NCBI RefSeq assembly: GCF_007665395.1
Contig: NZ_VDND01000007.1
Location: 186,001-250,000, forward strand
Source: Pseudomonas oryzihabitans
GTDB lineage: Bacteria; Pseudomonadota; Gammaproteobacteria; Pseudomonadales; Pseudomonadaceae
Reading direction: 5' to 3'
Length of the DNA: 64,000 nucleotides
Shown here piece by piece: positions 18,701-28,049 of the stretch. Position 1 is the stretch's first letter. Every line of letters begins with the position of its first letter. The notes beneath the pieces are model-generated. The model worked only from the letters and a program-made list of their open reading frames with translations. It ran no database searches and was not told where the DNA came from. A program made the position numbers and the translations under genes.

Positions 18701-20047
18701 ATGACAGCAACCGTCGACACAACAACTACTACTGCTCCCGCGCCCAAGCGACCCGTCAAGCAACCCCTGTACAAGAGCCTGTACTTCCAGGTGATCGTGG
18801 CGATCGTGCTGGGTGTCCTGCTCGGCCACTTCTATCCCCAGACCGGCGCTGCCATGAAGCCGCTGGGCGACGGTTTCATCAAGCTGATCAAGATGGTCAT
18901 CGCGCCCATCATCTTCTGCACCGTGGTGACCGGTATCGCCGGCATGCAGAACATGAAGGCCGTGGGCAAGACCGGTGGCATGGCGCTGCTGTACTTCGAG
19001 ATCTTCTCCACCATCGCGCTGCTGATCGGCCTGATCGTGGTCAACATCGTCCAGCCGGGCGCCGGCATGAACGTCGACGTCAGCACCCTGGACACCAAGG
19101 GCATCGCGGCCTATGCCGCTGCCGCGGAAAAGCAGACCACCATCGATTTCCTGCTGAACATCATCCCGTCGACGGTGGTCAACGCCTTCGCCACCGGTGA
19201 GATCCTGCAGGTGCTGTTCTTCGCCGTGCTGTTCGGCTATGCCCTGCACCGCCTGGGCGAGACCGGTCAACTGGTGTTCAACTTCATCGACCGCATCTCC
19301 CACGTCTTCTTCAACATCATCAACGTCATCATGAAGCTGGCGCCCATCGGTGCCTTCGGCGCCATGGCCTTCACCATTGGCAAGTACGGCGTCGGCACCC
19401 TGGTGCAGCTGGGCTACCTGATGGCCTGCTTCTACATCACCTGCCTGCTGTTCGTGCTGATCGTGCTGGGTGCCGTGGCCCGCTTCCACGGCTTCAGCAT
19501 CCTCAAGTTCATCCGCTACATCCGTGAAGAACTGCTGATCGTGCTGGGTACCTCGTCCTCCGAGTCCGCCCTGCCGCGCATGCTGACCAAGATGCAGAAG
19601 CTGGGCGCCGAGAAGTCGGTGGTTGGCCTGGTGATCCCCACCGGCTACTCCTTCAACCTCGACGGTACCGCCATCTACCTGACCATGGCCGCGGTGTTCA
19701 TCGCCCAGGCCACCAACACCCAGATGGACATGACCCACCAGATCACCCTGCTGCTGGTGCTGCTGATCTCCTCCAAGGGCGCCGCGGGCGTCACCGGTAG
19801 CGGCTTCATCGTGCTGGCCGCCACCCTGTCCGCCGTCGGTCACGTACCGGTCGCCGGCCTGGCGCTGATCCTGGGTATCGACCGCTTCATGTCCGAAGCC
19901 CGGGCCCTGACCAACCTGGTCGGCAACGGCGTCGCCTCCATCGTGGTCGCCAAGTGGTGCGGCCAGCTGGACGAGCAGGCGCTGCACACCGAACTGGCCC
20001 GTGGGCCGAGCGCCATCGAGGTCGAGGAAGCCCGTCAGACCGCCTGA
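18701..20047 (+). CDS. dctA: C4-dicarboxylate:cation symporter
   Basis: 448-aa inner-membrane carrier of the dicarboxylate/amino acid:cation symporter family; imports succinate, fumarate and malate with protons or Na+. Family motifs are visible: SSSESALPRM (hairpin 1), GYSFNLDGTAIY (the N-x-D-G-T substrate/cation motif) and SSKGAAGVTGSGF (hairpin 2). I chose ATG at 18701, preceded by AAGGGA; the upstream extension to 18653 is not family-like. The N-terminus has a Thr-rich run before a Lys/Pro-rich stretch. The sigma-54 promoter with paired activator sites supports the DctA assignment over a glutamate carrier. Confidence 0.93.
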   Translation: MTATVDTTTTTAPAPKRPVKQPLYKSLYFQVIVAIVLGVLLGHFYPQTGAAMKPLGDGFIKLIKMVIAPIIFCTVVTGIAGMQNMKAVGKTGGMALLYFEIFSTIALLIGLIVVNIVQPGAGMNVDVSTLDTKGIAAYAAAAEKQTTIDFLLNIIPSTVVNAFATGEILQVLFFAVLFGYALHRLGETGQLVFNFIDRISHVFFNIINVIMKLAPIGAFGAMAFTIGKYGVGTLVQLGYLMACFYITCLLFVLIVLGAVARFHGFSILKFIRYIREELLIVLGTSSSESALPRMLTKMQKLGAEKSVVGLVIPTGYSFNLDGTAIYLTMAAVFIAQATNTQMDMTHQITLLLVLLISSKGAAGVTGSGFIVLAATLSAVGHVPVAGLALILGIDRFMSEARALTNLVGNGVASIVVAKWCGQLDEQALHTELARGPSAIEVEEARQTA

Positions 20048-20093
20048 GCCTGAGGCGGGGACCGCTCCTGGCGCCGTCCCTCGGGTAACCGCG

Positions 20094-20130
20094 AAACGCC
20101 CGTCTCGAAAGAGACGGGCGTTTTCTTTTG
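20094..20130 (+). terminator. Rho-independent terminator of dctA
   Basis: Perfect 13-bp stem AAACGCCCGTCTC/GAGACGGGCGTTT with GAAA tetraloop, followed by TCTTTTG. Confidence 0.95.
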
Positions 20131-20437
20131 CCTGGCGTTCGGCCAGGGTGGGGCGATCCAGCCGCTCCAGCCCCTGCTGCCGGTTCCCGTGCTCAGCGGG
20201 CGGGGGCATACCCTGCCTGGCTCCTTGCCAGCCCTGTCGGGGAAGGTACGCCCAGGGGGCCGCAGCCGGCCGTTCCCGAGGCTTTCTCACGCAAGGCAGC
20301 GGCAGGGCCAGGCCACTTCGAATAGGGGAGCGCAGCGCACTGTCCGGCACGGGGGCGGGTCGGTTGCGGAGAGGCGGGAGAGGGAAGGGAAAGGGTAAGG
20401 CAGAGGGGAGACAGGCGCGGAACGCGGGAGGAGGGGT
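20131..20437. other. Convergent intergenic region, no gene seen
   Basis: About 300 bp between the dctA terminator and the hairpin behind the sugar permease gene. GC-rich, with no credible ORF, RNA or site. Confidence 0.5.
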
Positions 20438-20464
20438 GAAGCGCTGGCAGGACGCCAGCGCTTC
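20438..20464 (-). terminator. Hairpin behind sugar permease gene
   Basis: Perfect 11-bp stem GAAGCGCTGGC/GCCAGCGCTTC with a 5-nt loop, 8 bp beyond the permease stop. No T tract follows on the minus strand, so its role as a terminator is less certain. Confidence 0.55.
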
Positions 20465-20472
20465 GAGGGGGA

Positions 20473-21687
20473 TCAGCGACGCAGGGTGGGGCGATAGCCC
20501 ATCACGCCGTAGAACAGGATGTAGACGTAGCAGATCAGCGGGATCACGAAGGAGGGCAGCAGGCCGATGGTGTCGGCGAAGTAGCCCTGGATGGCCGGCA
20601 CCAGGGCGCCACCGACGATACCCATGCACAGCAGGCCCGAACCCTTGGAGGTGAACTTGCCGAGGCCCTTCAGTGCCAGGGAGAAGATGGTCGGGAACAT
20701 GATGGAGTTGAAGAAGCCGATGGCCAGCAACGCCCACATGGCGACCTTGCCGCCCTGCAGCACGGCCACGGCCAGCAGCACGCCGATGGCGATGGCGTTG
20801 AAGGTCAGTACCAGATTCGGCCGCACCTTGGTCATGATCACGCCGCCGATGAAGCGACCGACCATGGCGCCACCCCAGTAGAGGGACAGGTACTTGGCGG
20901 CGGTGGCGGCGTTCAGGCCGGCCACGTCCGGGCTTTCCATCAGGCTCACCAGGTAGCTGCCGATGGACACTTCCGCACCCACGTACATGAAGATGCCGAC
21001 CACGCCGAGCAGCAGGTGGCGATAGGCCCAGACGCTGCTGGCGGCGAGGGCGTTCTCGTCGGTGGCGTTGTCCTGCTCGGTGTCCTTGATCTGCGGCAGG
21101 CGGAACAGGCCGATGATCACCGCCAGGGCGACCAGCATGCCGGCCAGGATCAGGTAGGGCAGCTGCACCGAGTGGGCCGCGGAGTCTTCGCCGACCAGGG
21201 CGAGGATGGTCACGGCGCCGACCAGCGGGCCGACGGTGGTGCCCAGGGAGTTGAAGGCCTGGGTCAGGTTGAGGCGCGAGGCCGCGGTTTCCGGCTTGCC
21301 GAGGATGGTGACGTAGGGGTTCGCCGCCACCTGCAGCACGGTGATGCCGGCCGCCAGGACGAACAGGGCTGTGAGGAAGAAGCCGTAGGACTGGGCTCCC
21401 GCCGCGGGATAGAACAGTACGCAGCCGACGCCGGCGGTGAGCAGGCCGACGATGATGCCTTTCTTGTAGCCCAGGCTCTCCACCAGCCGGCCGGCCGGGA
21501 AGGAGACGATGAAGTAGGCGGTGAAGAAGCAGAACTGGATCAGCGAGGCTTGCAGATAGCTGAGGGTGAAGACCGCCTTGAGGTGGGGGATCAGGATGTC
21601 GTTCAGCGAGGTGATCAGACCCCACATGAAGAACAGCATGGTGAGGACGATCAAGGGTCCGCGGTAGCTCTGGTTTTGATTGTGCAT
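20473..21687 (-). CDS. FucP-family sugar:H+ symporter (MFS)
   Basis: 404-aa, 12-helix permease. The start RGPLIVLTMLFFMWGLITSLNDILIPHLK and the motifs VLQVAANPYVTILG and LNLTQAFNSLGTTVGP are the signatures of the FucP/GluP/NagP group of fucose, glucose/galactose or N-acetylglucosamine symporters. GGAG lies about 7 nt before ATG at 21687. No sugar catabolic gene or regulator is adjacent, so the substrate is open. Confidence 0.88.
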   Translation of the reverse strand: MHNQNQSYRGPLIVLTMLFFMWGLITSLNDILIPHLKAVFTLSYLQASLIQFCFFTAYFIVSFPAGRLVESLGYKKGIIVGLLTAGVGCVLFYPAAGAQSYGFFLTALFVLAAGITVLQVAANPYVTILGKPETAASRLNLTQAFNSLGTTVGPLVGAVTILALVGEDSAAHSVQLPYLILAGMLVALAVIIGLFRLPQIKDTEQDNATDENALAASSVWAYRHLLLGVVGIFMYVGAEVSIGSYLVSLMESPDVAGLNAATAAKYLSLYWGGAMVGRFIGGVIMTKVRPNLVLTFNAIAIGVLLAVAVLQGGKVAMWALLAIGFFNSIMFPTIFSLALKGLGKFTSKGSGLLCMGIVGGALVPAIQGYFADTIGLLPSFVIPLICYVYILFYGVMGYRPTLRR

Positions 21688-21890
21688 TGGGGCTCCATGG
21701 GTGCAACGGTTTCTTGTCTCTGCCCAGTCTGGCCGGACAGCGCTGTCTAAGGCGGCTGCGCAAGTACAGCGAGGCGGCGCGAGATTAAGCTATTCGCGCT
21801 GCTGAATCCATTCTTCCTGGAGGTTCGCAGGCGAAGTGCCGGCGCCTTCGACCGCGGGGCGGGTGACCGGTTCAGCGGGCCCCGAAGCGG

Positions 21891-21920
21891 AAATGAAAAA
21901 CGGCGCCAGAGGCGCCGTTT
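21891..21920 (-). terminator. Rho-independent terminator of fabAB
   Basis: 10-bp stem AAACGGCGCC/GGCGCCGTTT with loop AGA. On the minus strand it is followed by TTTTTCATTT. It lies 21 bp after the fabB stop. Confidence 0.93.
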
Positions 21921-21941
21921 GGGTCACACGAGCGAGGCCTA

Positions 21942-23159
21942 TCAGCCCTGCCAGCGCTTGAGGACCAGGGTGGCGTTGGTACCGCCGAAGCCGAAGCTGT
22001 TGCTCATGATGAGATCCAGTTTGGCGTTTTCCTTGGTCTCGCGCAGGATCGGCAGGTCGGCGACCTCGGGATCCAGCTCTTCGATGTTGGCCGAGCCGGC
22101 GATGAAGTTGCCTTCCATCATCAGCATGCAGTAGATGGCCTCGTGCACACCGGCGGCGCCCAGGGAGTGACCCGACAGGCTCTTGGTGGAGCTGATGGCC
22201 GGGGCCTTGTCGCCGAACACGGCGCGTACGCCCTTGATCTCGGCCACGTCGCCCACCGGGGTGGAGGTGCCGTGGGTGTTCAGGTAGTCGATCTCGCCGT
22301 CGACGGTGGACAGCGCCTGCTGCATGCAGCGGATGGCGCCTTCGCCGCTCGGGGCGACCATGTCGTAGCCGTCGGAGGTGGCGCCATAGCCGACGATCTC
22401 GGCATAGATCTTGGCGCCACGCGCCAGGGCGTGCTCGAGTTCCTCGACCACCACCATGCCGCCGCCGCCGGCGATGACGAAGCCGTCACGCTTGCTGTCG
22501 TAGGCACGGGAGGCCTTTTCCGGCGTCTCGTTGTAGTCGCTGGAGAGCGCGCCCATGGCGTCGAACAGCATGCTCTGGCTCCAGTGCTCTTCCTCGCCAC
22601 CACCAGCGAAGACCACGTCCTGCTTGCCGAGCTGGATCTGCTCCATGGCCAGGCCGATGCAGTGGGCGCTGGTGGCGCAGGCCGAGGCTACCGAGTAGTT
22701 CAGGCCCTTGATCTTGAAGGGGGTGGCCAGGCAGGCGGAGACCGTGCTGCTCATGGTCCGGGTCACGCGGTAGGGACCGACGCGCTTGACGCCCTTCTCG
22801 CGCAGGATGTCCAGGGCTTCCATCTGGTTGAAGGTGGAAGCGCCACCGGAACCGGCGATCAGGCCGGTGCGGGGGTTGGAGACCTGCTCTTCGGAGAGAC
22901 CGGAGTCCTTGATCGCCTGCTCCATCGCCAGGTAGGCGTAGGCGGCGGCATCGCCGACGAAGCGCTTGACCTTGCGGTCGATCAATTCTTCGAGGTTCAG
23001 GTCGATGGAACCGGAAACCTGACTGCGCAGACCCATCTCGGCGTATTCCGCGTTGTGACGGATGCCGGCACGGCCCGCGCGCAGGTTGGCGGAAACGGTG
23101 TCTTTATCATTGCCCAGGCACGAAACGATACCCAGACCGGTAATGACGACGCGACGCAT
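21942..23159 (-). CDS. fabB: 3-oxoacyl-ACP synthase I
   Basis: 405-aa condensing enzyme that elongates unsaturated fatty acid intermediates with malonyl-ACP. Catalytic triad visible: Cys in VASACATSAHCIG, His in NTHGTSTPVGD and His in SLSGHSLGAAGVHE. The C-terminus, SNSFGFGGTNATLVLKR, is typical. It follows fabA by 10 bp, the standard anaerobic unsaturated fatty acid operon; together they set the level of cis-unsaturated membrane lipids. Confidence 0.97.
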   Translation of the reverse strand: MRRVVITGLGIVSCLGNDKDTVSANLRAGRAGIRHNAEYAEMGLRSQVSGSIDLNLEELIDRKVKRFVGDAAAYAYLAMEQAIKDSGLSEEQVSNPRTGLIAGSGGASTFNQMEALDILREKGVKRVGPYRVTRTMSSTVSACLATPFKIKGLNYSVASACATSAHCIGLAMEQIQLGKQDVVFAGGGEEEHWSQSMLFDAMGALSSDYNETPEKASRAYDSKRDGFVIAGGGGMVVVEELEHALARGAKIYAEIVGYGATSDGYDMVAPSGEGAIRCMQQALSTVDGEIDYLNTHGTSTPVGDVAEIKGVRAVFGDKAPAISSTKSLSGHSLGAAGVHEAIYCMLMMEGNFIAGSANIEELDPEVADLPILRETKENAKLDLIMSNSFGFGGTNATLVLKRWQG

Positions 23160-23170
23160 GCGAAAAGCCC

Positions 23171-23686
23171 TTAGAAGCTGTCGGTGGAAGTGAACAGGCC
23201 GACGCGCAGACCTTCGGCGGAGTAGATCTCGCGGCCGTCCACGCTAACGGTGCCATCGGCGATGGCCAGAATGAGCGACCTGTTGATGGTGCGCTTGATA
23301 TGGATATTGTAGGTGACCTTCTTGGCCGTCGGCAGTACCTGGCCGAAGAACTTGACTTCGCCGGAGCCCAGCGCGCGACCGCGACCCGGGTTGCCCTGCC
23401 AGCCAAGGTAGAAACCGACCAGTTGCCACATGGCATCCAAGCCAAGGCAACCCGGCATCACCGGATCGCCTTCGAAATGACAACCGAAGAACCAGAGGTC
23501 GGGACGGATGTCGAGTTCCGCCACCAGTTCGCCCTTGCCGTATTTCCCGCCTACCTCGCTGATATGCACGATCCGATCGATCATCAGCATGTTCGGCGCG
23601 GGCAGTTGGGCATTACCCGGCCCGAAGAGCTCGCCACGGCTGCAGCGCAGCAAGTCTTCGTAGGTAAAGGCGTGTTGTTTGGTCAT
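23171..23686 (-). CDS. fabA: 3-hydroxydecanoyl-ACP dehydratase/isomerase
   Basis: 171 aa, the family length. Hotdog-fold enzyme that dehydrates 3-hydroxydecanoyl-ACP and isomerises trans-2 to cis-3-decenoyl-ACP. Active-site His and Asp are in FFGCHFEGDPVMPGCLGLDAMW. I chose ATG at 23686 because AGGAG sits 7 nt upstream and the protein starts MTKQHAFTYEDLL as in orthologues; the 15-residue extension to 23731 is not used. Confidence 0.97.
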   Translation of the reverse strand: MTKQHAFTYEDLLRCSRGELFGPGNAQLPAPNMLMIDRIVHISEVGGKYGKGELVAELDIRPDLWFFGCHFEGDPVMPGCLGLDAMWQLVGFYLGWQGNPGRGRALGSGEVKFFGQVLPTAKKVTYNIHIKRTINRSLILAIADGTVSVDGREIYSAEGLRVGLFTSTDSF

Positions 23687-24062
23687 GCAAGCTCCTGTAG
23701 CTGGCCTAGATCCAGGCTCTGGCGACTCCAAGGTCGCTCTGGGTATGGCTTCGTGTAGCAGTAGACTGCCGGGGCATCGGGAAAGTCACAGGCCAGCGCC
23801 CCGCTCGTTAACGGACCATTGTGCACTTTCCGCAGTCAATTCTCCATCCTGGGCGGCTGTTGGTGGTCTCGCCCATGGGCGCAAGGTCAGGCGCAAGGCC
23901 AGGGAGACGGGCGCTGCACGGGCATAAGTTGGGCATCTGGCCGGCCTTTTCAACGCCCTTCGGTCGCCGGGCCGCCGTGGTGAGAAGGGGCGCTGGGCCG
24001 CGTGAGCGGCTACCGTATACTGGCGACCAGGCCGCGCGATCGCGGTGCAGACGAGAGTTTCG
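23687..24062. other. Divergent region between fabA and gpsA
   Basis: 376 bp. TATACT at 24016-24021 is a plausible -10 for gpsA, without a convincing -35. I searched by eye for a DesT-like palindrome near fabA and found none I would defend. Confidence 0.4.
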
Positions 24063-25085
24063 ATGACAGTCCAATCCCCCATCGCCGTCCTGGGCGGCGG
24101 CAGTTTCGGTACCGCCCTGGCCAATCTGGTCGCCGAGAACGGGCTGCCCGTGCGCCTCTGGATGCGCGATCCGCAGCAGGCCGAGACGATCCGCCGCGAG
24201 CGCGAGAATCCGCGCTACCTCAAGGGCATCAAGGTGCACGCCGCGGTGGAGGCCACCAGCGACCTGCAGGCCGCCATCGCCGGTTGCGAGCTGGTGCTGG
24301 TGGCGCTGCCGTCGAGCGCCCTGCGCCAGGCCCTGGCACCCATCGCCCGTGAGTTGGAAGGACGCTTCCTGGTCAGCACCACCAAGGGCATCGAGGCCCA
24401 CTCCTTCATGCTGATGAGCGAGATCCTGGCGGAGATCGTGCCGCGGGCGCGCATCGGCATCATCTCCGGGCCCAACCTCGCCCGGGAGATCGCCGAGCAT
24501 CAACTCACCGCCACCGTGGTGGCCAGCGAGGACGAGGAGGTCTGCCGCCAGGTGCAGGCGGCGCTGCACGGGCGCACCTTCCGCGTCTACGCCAGCGCCG
24601 ACCGGCTCGGCGTGGAGCTGGCCGGGGCGCTGAAGAACGTCTACGCCATCATCGCCGGCATGGCCGCGGCGCTAGAGATGGGCGAGAACACCCGCAGCAT
24701 GCTGATCACCCGCGCCCTGGCGGAGATGACCCGCTTCGCCGTGCAGCGCGGCGCCAATCCCATCACCTACCTGGGCCTGGCCGGGGTCGGCGACCTGATC
24801 GTCACCTGCTCGTCCGAAAAAAGTCGCAACTACCGGGTGGGGCATGCGCTGGGGCTCGGGCTCAGTCTGGACGAGGCGGTGGCGCAGATCGGCGAGACCG
24901 CCGAGGGCGTCAACACCCTCCGGGTATTGAAGGAAAAAGCGGATGAACTGGGCGTCTACATGCCCCTGGTCAACGGCCTCTATGCCATCCTGTTCGAGGG
25001 GCGCAGCCTGGGTCAGGTGATCGAGGCGCTGATGGGCGGCGAGCCCAAGACTGACGTCGACGTGGCCGACGCCCCCTTCGGCTGA
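24063..25085 (+). CDS. gpsA: Glycerol-3-phosphate dehydrogenase [NAD(P)+]
   Basis: 340 aa. It reduces dihydroxyacetone phosphate to sn-glycerol 3-phosphate for phospholipid synthesis. Rossmann motif IAVLGGGSFGTALANL at the N-terminus; catalytic Lys in GALKNVYAIIAGMA; AGVGDLIVTCSS and the C-terminal substrate domain are all present. Start ATG at 24063; an upstream in-frame ATG at 24045 is less family-like. First gene of a rightward run that includes DUF4389, sixA and the genes after it. Confidence 0.96.
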   Translation: MTVQSPIAVLGGGSFGTALANLVAENGLPVRLWMRDPQQAETIRRERENPRYLKGIKVHAAVEATSDLQAAIAGCELVLVALPSSALRQALAPIARELEGRFLVSTTKGIEAHSFMLMSEILAEIVPRARIGIISGPNLAREIAEHQLTATVVASEDEEVCRQVQAALHGRTFRVYASADRLGVELAGALKNVYAIIAGMAAALEMGENTRSMLITRALAEMTRFAVQRGANPITYLGLAGVGDLIVTCSSEKSRNYRVGHALGLGLSLDEAVAQIGETAEGVNTLRVLKEKADELGVYMPLVNGLYAILFEGRSLGQVIEALMGGEPKTDVDVADAPFG

Positions 25086-25136
25086 GCGTCCGTCCAGGCG
25101 CTGAGCCGCTACACTGATTGAAAAAGAGGAATTTCC

Positions 25137-25436
25137 ATGTCCGAACCCGTGCATTCCCGCGAGCTGCTAGGCCTGCGCCTGATCTGGATGCTGTTGTTCC
25201 TGTTCGTCTGGCTGGGTGCGCAGTACCTGCTGGCGGTGGTGGTGCTGGTGCAGCTGGTGGTCCGGCTGATCAAGGGCGAGGCAAACCCGGGCCTGATCGC
25301 CTTCGGTGCCGCGCTGGCGACCTATCTCGCCCAGATCGTGCGCTTCGGTACCTTCGCCAGCGAGGTGAAGCCCTGGCCGTTCGCCGACTGGCCGGCCGAG
25401 GCGGGGCGCGACGAGCGGTCCGCGACCGCGCCATGA
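25137..25436 (+). CDS. DUF4389 membrane protein
   Basis: 99 aa with a long hydrophobic stretch (about residues 15-45) and a second one (about 52-70). The sequence FGAALATYLAQIVRFGTFASEVKPWPFADWP is the DUF4389 signature. Function unknown. The gene sits between gpsA and sixA as in many pseudomonads, and its stop overlaps the sixA ATG by 4 bp. Confidence 0.88.
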   Translation: MSEPVHSRELLGLRLIWMLLFLFVWLGAQYLLAVVVLVQLVVRLIKGEANPGLIAFGAALATYLAQIVRFGTFASEVKPWPFADWPAEAGRDERSATAP

Positions 25437-25888
25437 GACTCTGGCTGCTGCGCCATGGCGAGGCCGAGGCTCGCGCACCCAGCGACGAACAGCGCGAGCT
25501 GACCGCCGCCGGGCGCGCCGCGGTCGTGCGCAGTGCCCAGGCGCTAAGTGGCGCCGGGTTGCAGCTGATCCTGACCAGCCCCTATGTACGGGCGCGGCAG
25601 ACCGCCGTCCTGGTGCAAGGGCAACTGGGCTGGCCGGATGAGCCGCGCCTGGCCGACTGGGCGACCCCCGACGGCGCGCCCGAGCAGGCCTTGAACGAAC
25701 TGGCACGGCTGGAATTGGCCGAGCTGCTGCTGGTGACCCACAACCCCTTCGTCGGCGAGCTGGCCGGTTGGCTGCTGCACGGGCATCGGCAGGCGCCAGT
25801 CGCCATGGGTACCGCCTCGCTGCTGTGCCTGGAAGCGCCGCTGCCCCTGGCCGGTGGTTTCACGCTGGTCACCCGCGTCGATAGCTGA
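25433..25888 (+). CDS. sixA: Phosphohistidine phosphatase
   Basis: 151 aa. Small histidine-phosphatase-superfamily enzyme with catalytic LRHGEAE at residues 6-12, TSPYVRARQTA in the middle and VTHNPFVGELAGWLL with the second catalytic His. SixA removes phosphate from His of phosphotransfer proteins in E. coli; in Pseudomonas the target is not settled. Coupled to DUF4389 by an ATGA overlap. Confidence 0.9.
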   Translation: MRLWLLRHGEAEARAPSDEQRELTAAGRAAVVRSAQALSGAGLQLILTSPYVRARQTAVLVQGQLGWPDEPRLADWATPDGAPEQALNELARLELAELLLVTHNPFVGELAGWLLHGHRQAPVAMGTASLLCLEAPLPLAGGFTLVTRVDS

Positions 25889-25908
25889 CCACTGTGCAGG
25901 GAAAGAGC

Positions 25909-26346
25909 ATGAGCATCTGGCAGACCCTTCCGGATCCCGCGGACCTCACCCGTCAGCTCGAGAACACCCTGGGCGAGCACCTGGACATGCGCATCGAGGC
26001 CTGGGACGACACCAGCCTGACCGCCAGCATGGTGGTGGATCGCCGTACCCACCAGCCGATGGGCCTGCTGCATGGCGGCGCCTCGGTGGCCCTCGCGGAA
26101 ACCGTGGGCTCCATCGCCAGCATGCTCTGCGTCGATCGCGCACGCTTTTACTGCGTGGGCCAGGAAATCAACGCCAACCACCTGCGCGGGGTAAGGTCCG
26201 GGCGGGTGACGGCGGTGGCCCGTTCGCTGCACCTGGGCCGCAGCAGCCACGTCTGGGACATCCGCCTGAGCGATGACGAAGGGCGTTTGACCTGCGTGTC
26301 GCGCCTGACCGTGGCCGTGGTGCCGCTGCAGCGGGACGCCTCCTGA
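25909..26346 (+). CDS. PaaI-type hotdog thioesterase
   Basis: 145 aa. Hydrolyses acyl-CoA or aryl-CoA thioesters. The family motif HGGASVALAETVGSIAS (catalytic Glu) is near residue 55. Closest in type to YdiI/EntH. ATG at 25909 is preceded by AGGGA at 8 nt; an ATG 5 codons upstream is ignored. The stop lies 2 bp before the next start, so it is probably co-transcribed with the hydrolase that follows. Confidence 0.87.
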   Translation: MSIWQTLPDPADLTRQLENTLGEHLDMRIEAWDDTSLTASMVVDRRTHQPMGLLHGGASVALAETVGSIASMLCVDRARFYCVGQEINANHLRGVRSGRVTAVARSLHLGRSSHVWDIRLSDDEGRLTCVSRLTVAVVPLQRDAS

Positions 26347-26348
26347 AG

Positions 26349-27230
26349 ATGACGGCGCACGTCCAGGAGCTACGGCTCGAGCTACCCCATGTGGAGTTGA
26401 GCGCGCGAGCCTGCGGCCCGGAAGACGGCTATCCGGTATTGGCGCTGCATGGCTGGCTGGACAACGCCATGACCTTCGCCCAGCTGGCGCCGCGGCTGCA
26501 TGGCCTGCGCATCGTCGCCCTAGACCTGCCCGGGCACGGCTTGTCGGCGCACCGGCCGCCCGGGGTCGGCTACGCCATCCAGGACTATGTGCTGGACGTG
26601 CTGGCCGCCGCCGAGCAACTGGGCTGGGCGCGCTTCGGCCTGCTCGGCCACTCCATGGGCGCCATCGTCGGCGTGATCGCCGCCGCAGCCTTGCCGGAGC
26701 GGATCGCACGCCTGGCGCTGATCGACGGCCTGCTGCCCTACACCACGCCGGCAGACGAGGTGCCCGAGAAGCTGGGCAAGGCGCTGCTCGCTGAACTGGA
26801 ACTGCCCAACCGCCGCAAGCCGGTCTATGCCAGCGTGGCAGAGGCCGTGGCGGCGCGCTTGCGCGGCGCCCTGACGGTGAGTCGGGAGGCGGCCGAGCTG
26901 CTGGCCGAGCGTGGCCTGATGGCCGTGCCCGGGGGCTACACCTGGCGCTCCGATCCGCACCTGCGGCTGCCGAGTCGGCTGAGGTTCACACCCGAGCAGG
27001 CCCGCGCCTGCGTGCGGGCCCTGGCGTGCCCGACCGCCCTGGTGATCGCCGCGGATGGCTTGCTGCGGCCCCATCCGGAGGCCCTGGCGTTGGCCCGGGA
27101 GCAGGCCTGTTTCACCCTCCACGAGCTGCCCGGCGGGCACCATCTGCACCTGGACGACGCCCAGGGCGCCCAGGCCGTCGCAGATTGTTTCAATGCCTTC
27201 TTTGCCGCCACGACCGGGGTGGACGAATAA
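26349..27230 (+). CDS. Alpha/beta hydrolase
   Basis: 293 aa. Canonical fold: HGWLDNAMTF (oxyanion loop), nucleophile elbow GHSMGAIVG near residue 100, and C-terminal HHLHLDD with the catalytic His. No signal peptide. Similar enzymes are cytosolic esterases of unknown substrate. It directly follows the thioesterase gene. Confidence 0.87.
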   Translation: MTAHVQELRLELPHVELSARACGPEDGYPVLALHGWLDNAMTFAQLAPRLHGLRIVALDLPGHGLSAHRPPGVGYAIQDYVLDVLAAAEQLGWARFGLLGHSMGAIVGVIAAAALPERIARLALIDGLLPYTTPADEVPEKLGKALLAELELPNRRKPVYASVAEAVAARLRGALTVSREAAELLAERGLMAVPGGYTWRSDPHLRLPSRLRFTPEQARACVRALACPTALVIAADGLLRPHPEALALAREQACFTLHELPGGHHLHLDDAQGAQAVADCFNAFFAATTGVDE

Positions 27231-27236
27231 TGCGGC

Positions 27237-28049
27237 ATGCCTAGCCGTCCGCCTCATCCCCGCTGCCTGTCCCTCCGCCCGATGCTGTTGCTCGGCCTGC
27301 TGCTGCTCGGCGGCTGGGCCCAGGCGGCGGTACTGCCCGAACTCGCGCCCCTGGATCACGCCCAACTCATCCGCGAGGCCGGACCGGCAACGGCCGAGCG
27401 CCTCTACCCGCTGGGGCCTGCCAGTCGCATCGGCGGCCGCCTGCGGCTGGAGGATTCGCTGCAGGTCGAGGGCGAGCTCCTGACCCAGACCTTCGAACTG
27501 GCCAGCGGCCACCCGCCGCTGGCACGCCTCGACGGCGAACGCCAGCGGTTGCAGCAGCAGGGCGCGACGCTGCTCTACTGGTGTGAGGGACGTGATTGCG
27601 GTGCCAGCAACGTCATCGCCAACACGGTACTGGGCGAGGCCATGCTCTTTGGGCCCGACGACCAGCAGGGCCTGATGGTGCTGCAGTTGGCGGAGCCCCA
27701 GACGCTGCTGACGCTGTACGGCATCACCCGCGGCAATCGCCGTGGCTACCTGCACGCCGAGCGCCTGCGGGCCAACCAGCCCTTGCCCGAGTCGTTGCCC
27801 ACCGCCGCCACCCTGCTCAAGGAATTGCAGCGCGACGGCCAGCTACTGCTGCCGGCACTGGCTGAGCCACCGGCGGCGCCCTGGATCGCACGCCTCGCCG
27901 CGGCGCTGGCGCTCAATGGCGATGTGGCCGTGACCCTGGGCGGCGCCCAGGCCGAGGCCTGGCAGGGCGCCCTGCGGGACGCCGGCGTCCGCGCACCGCG
28001 GCTGCAGGCCGACGGCAACCGGCCCGCCGGGCTCTACCGGCGTTCCTAG
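27237..28049 (+). CDS. DUF4892 exported protein
   Basis: 270 aa. The N-terminus, SLRPMLLLGLLLLGGWAQA, is a signal peptide. The mature part contains LYWCEGRDCGASNVIANTVLG, a conserved paired-cysteine segment of DUF4892 proteins. Function unknown; probably periplasmic. It converges on, and overlaps by 4 bp, the MFS gene on the other strand. Confidence 0.83.
   Translation: MPSRPPHPRCLSLRPMLLLGLLLLGGWAQAAVLPELAPLDHAQLIREAGPATAERLYPLGPASRIGGRLRLEDSLQVEGELLTQTFELASGHPPLARLDGERQRLQQQGATLLYWCEGRDCGASNVIANTVLGEAMLFGPDDQQGLMVLQLAEPQTLLTLYGITRGNRRGYLHAERLRANQPLPESLPTAATLLKELQRDGQLLLPALAEPPAAPWIARLAAALALNGDVAVTLGGAQAEAWQGALRDAGVRAPRLQADGNRPAGLYRRS

Noticed and set aside
25118..25888. 256-aa ORF fused upstream of sixA
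   Set aside because: The upstream part is out of frame with the DUF4389 gene that has the better start and family match; sixA starts at 25433.
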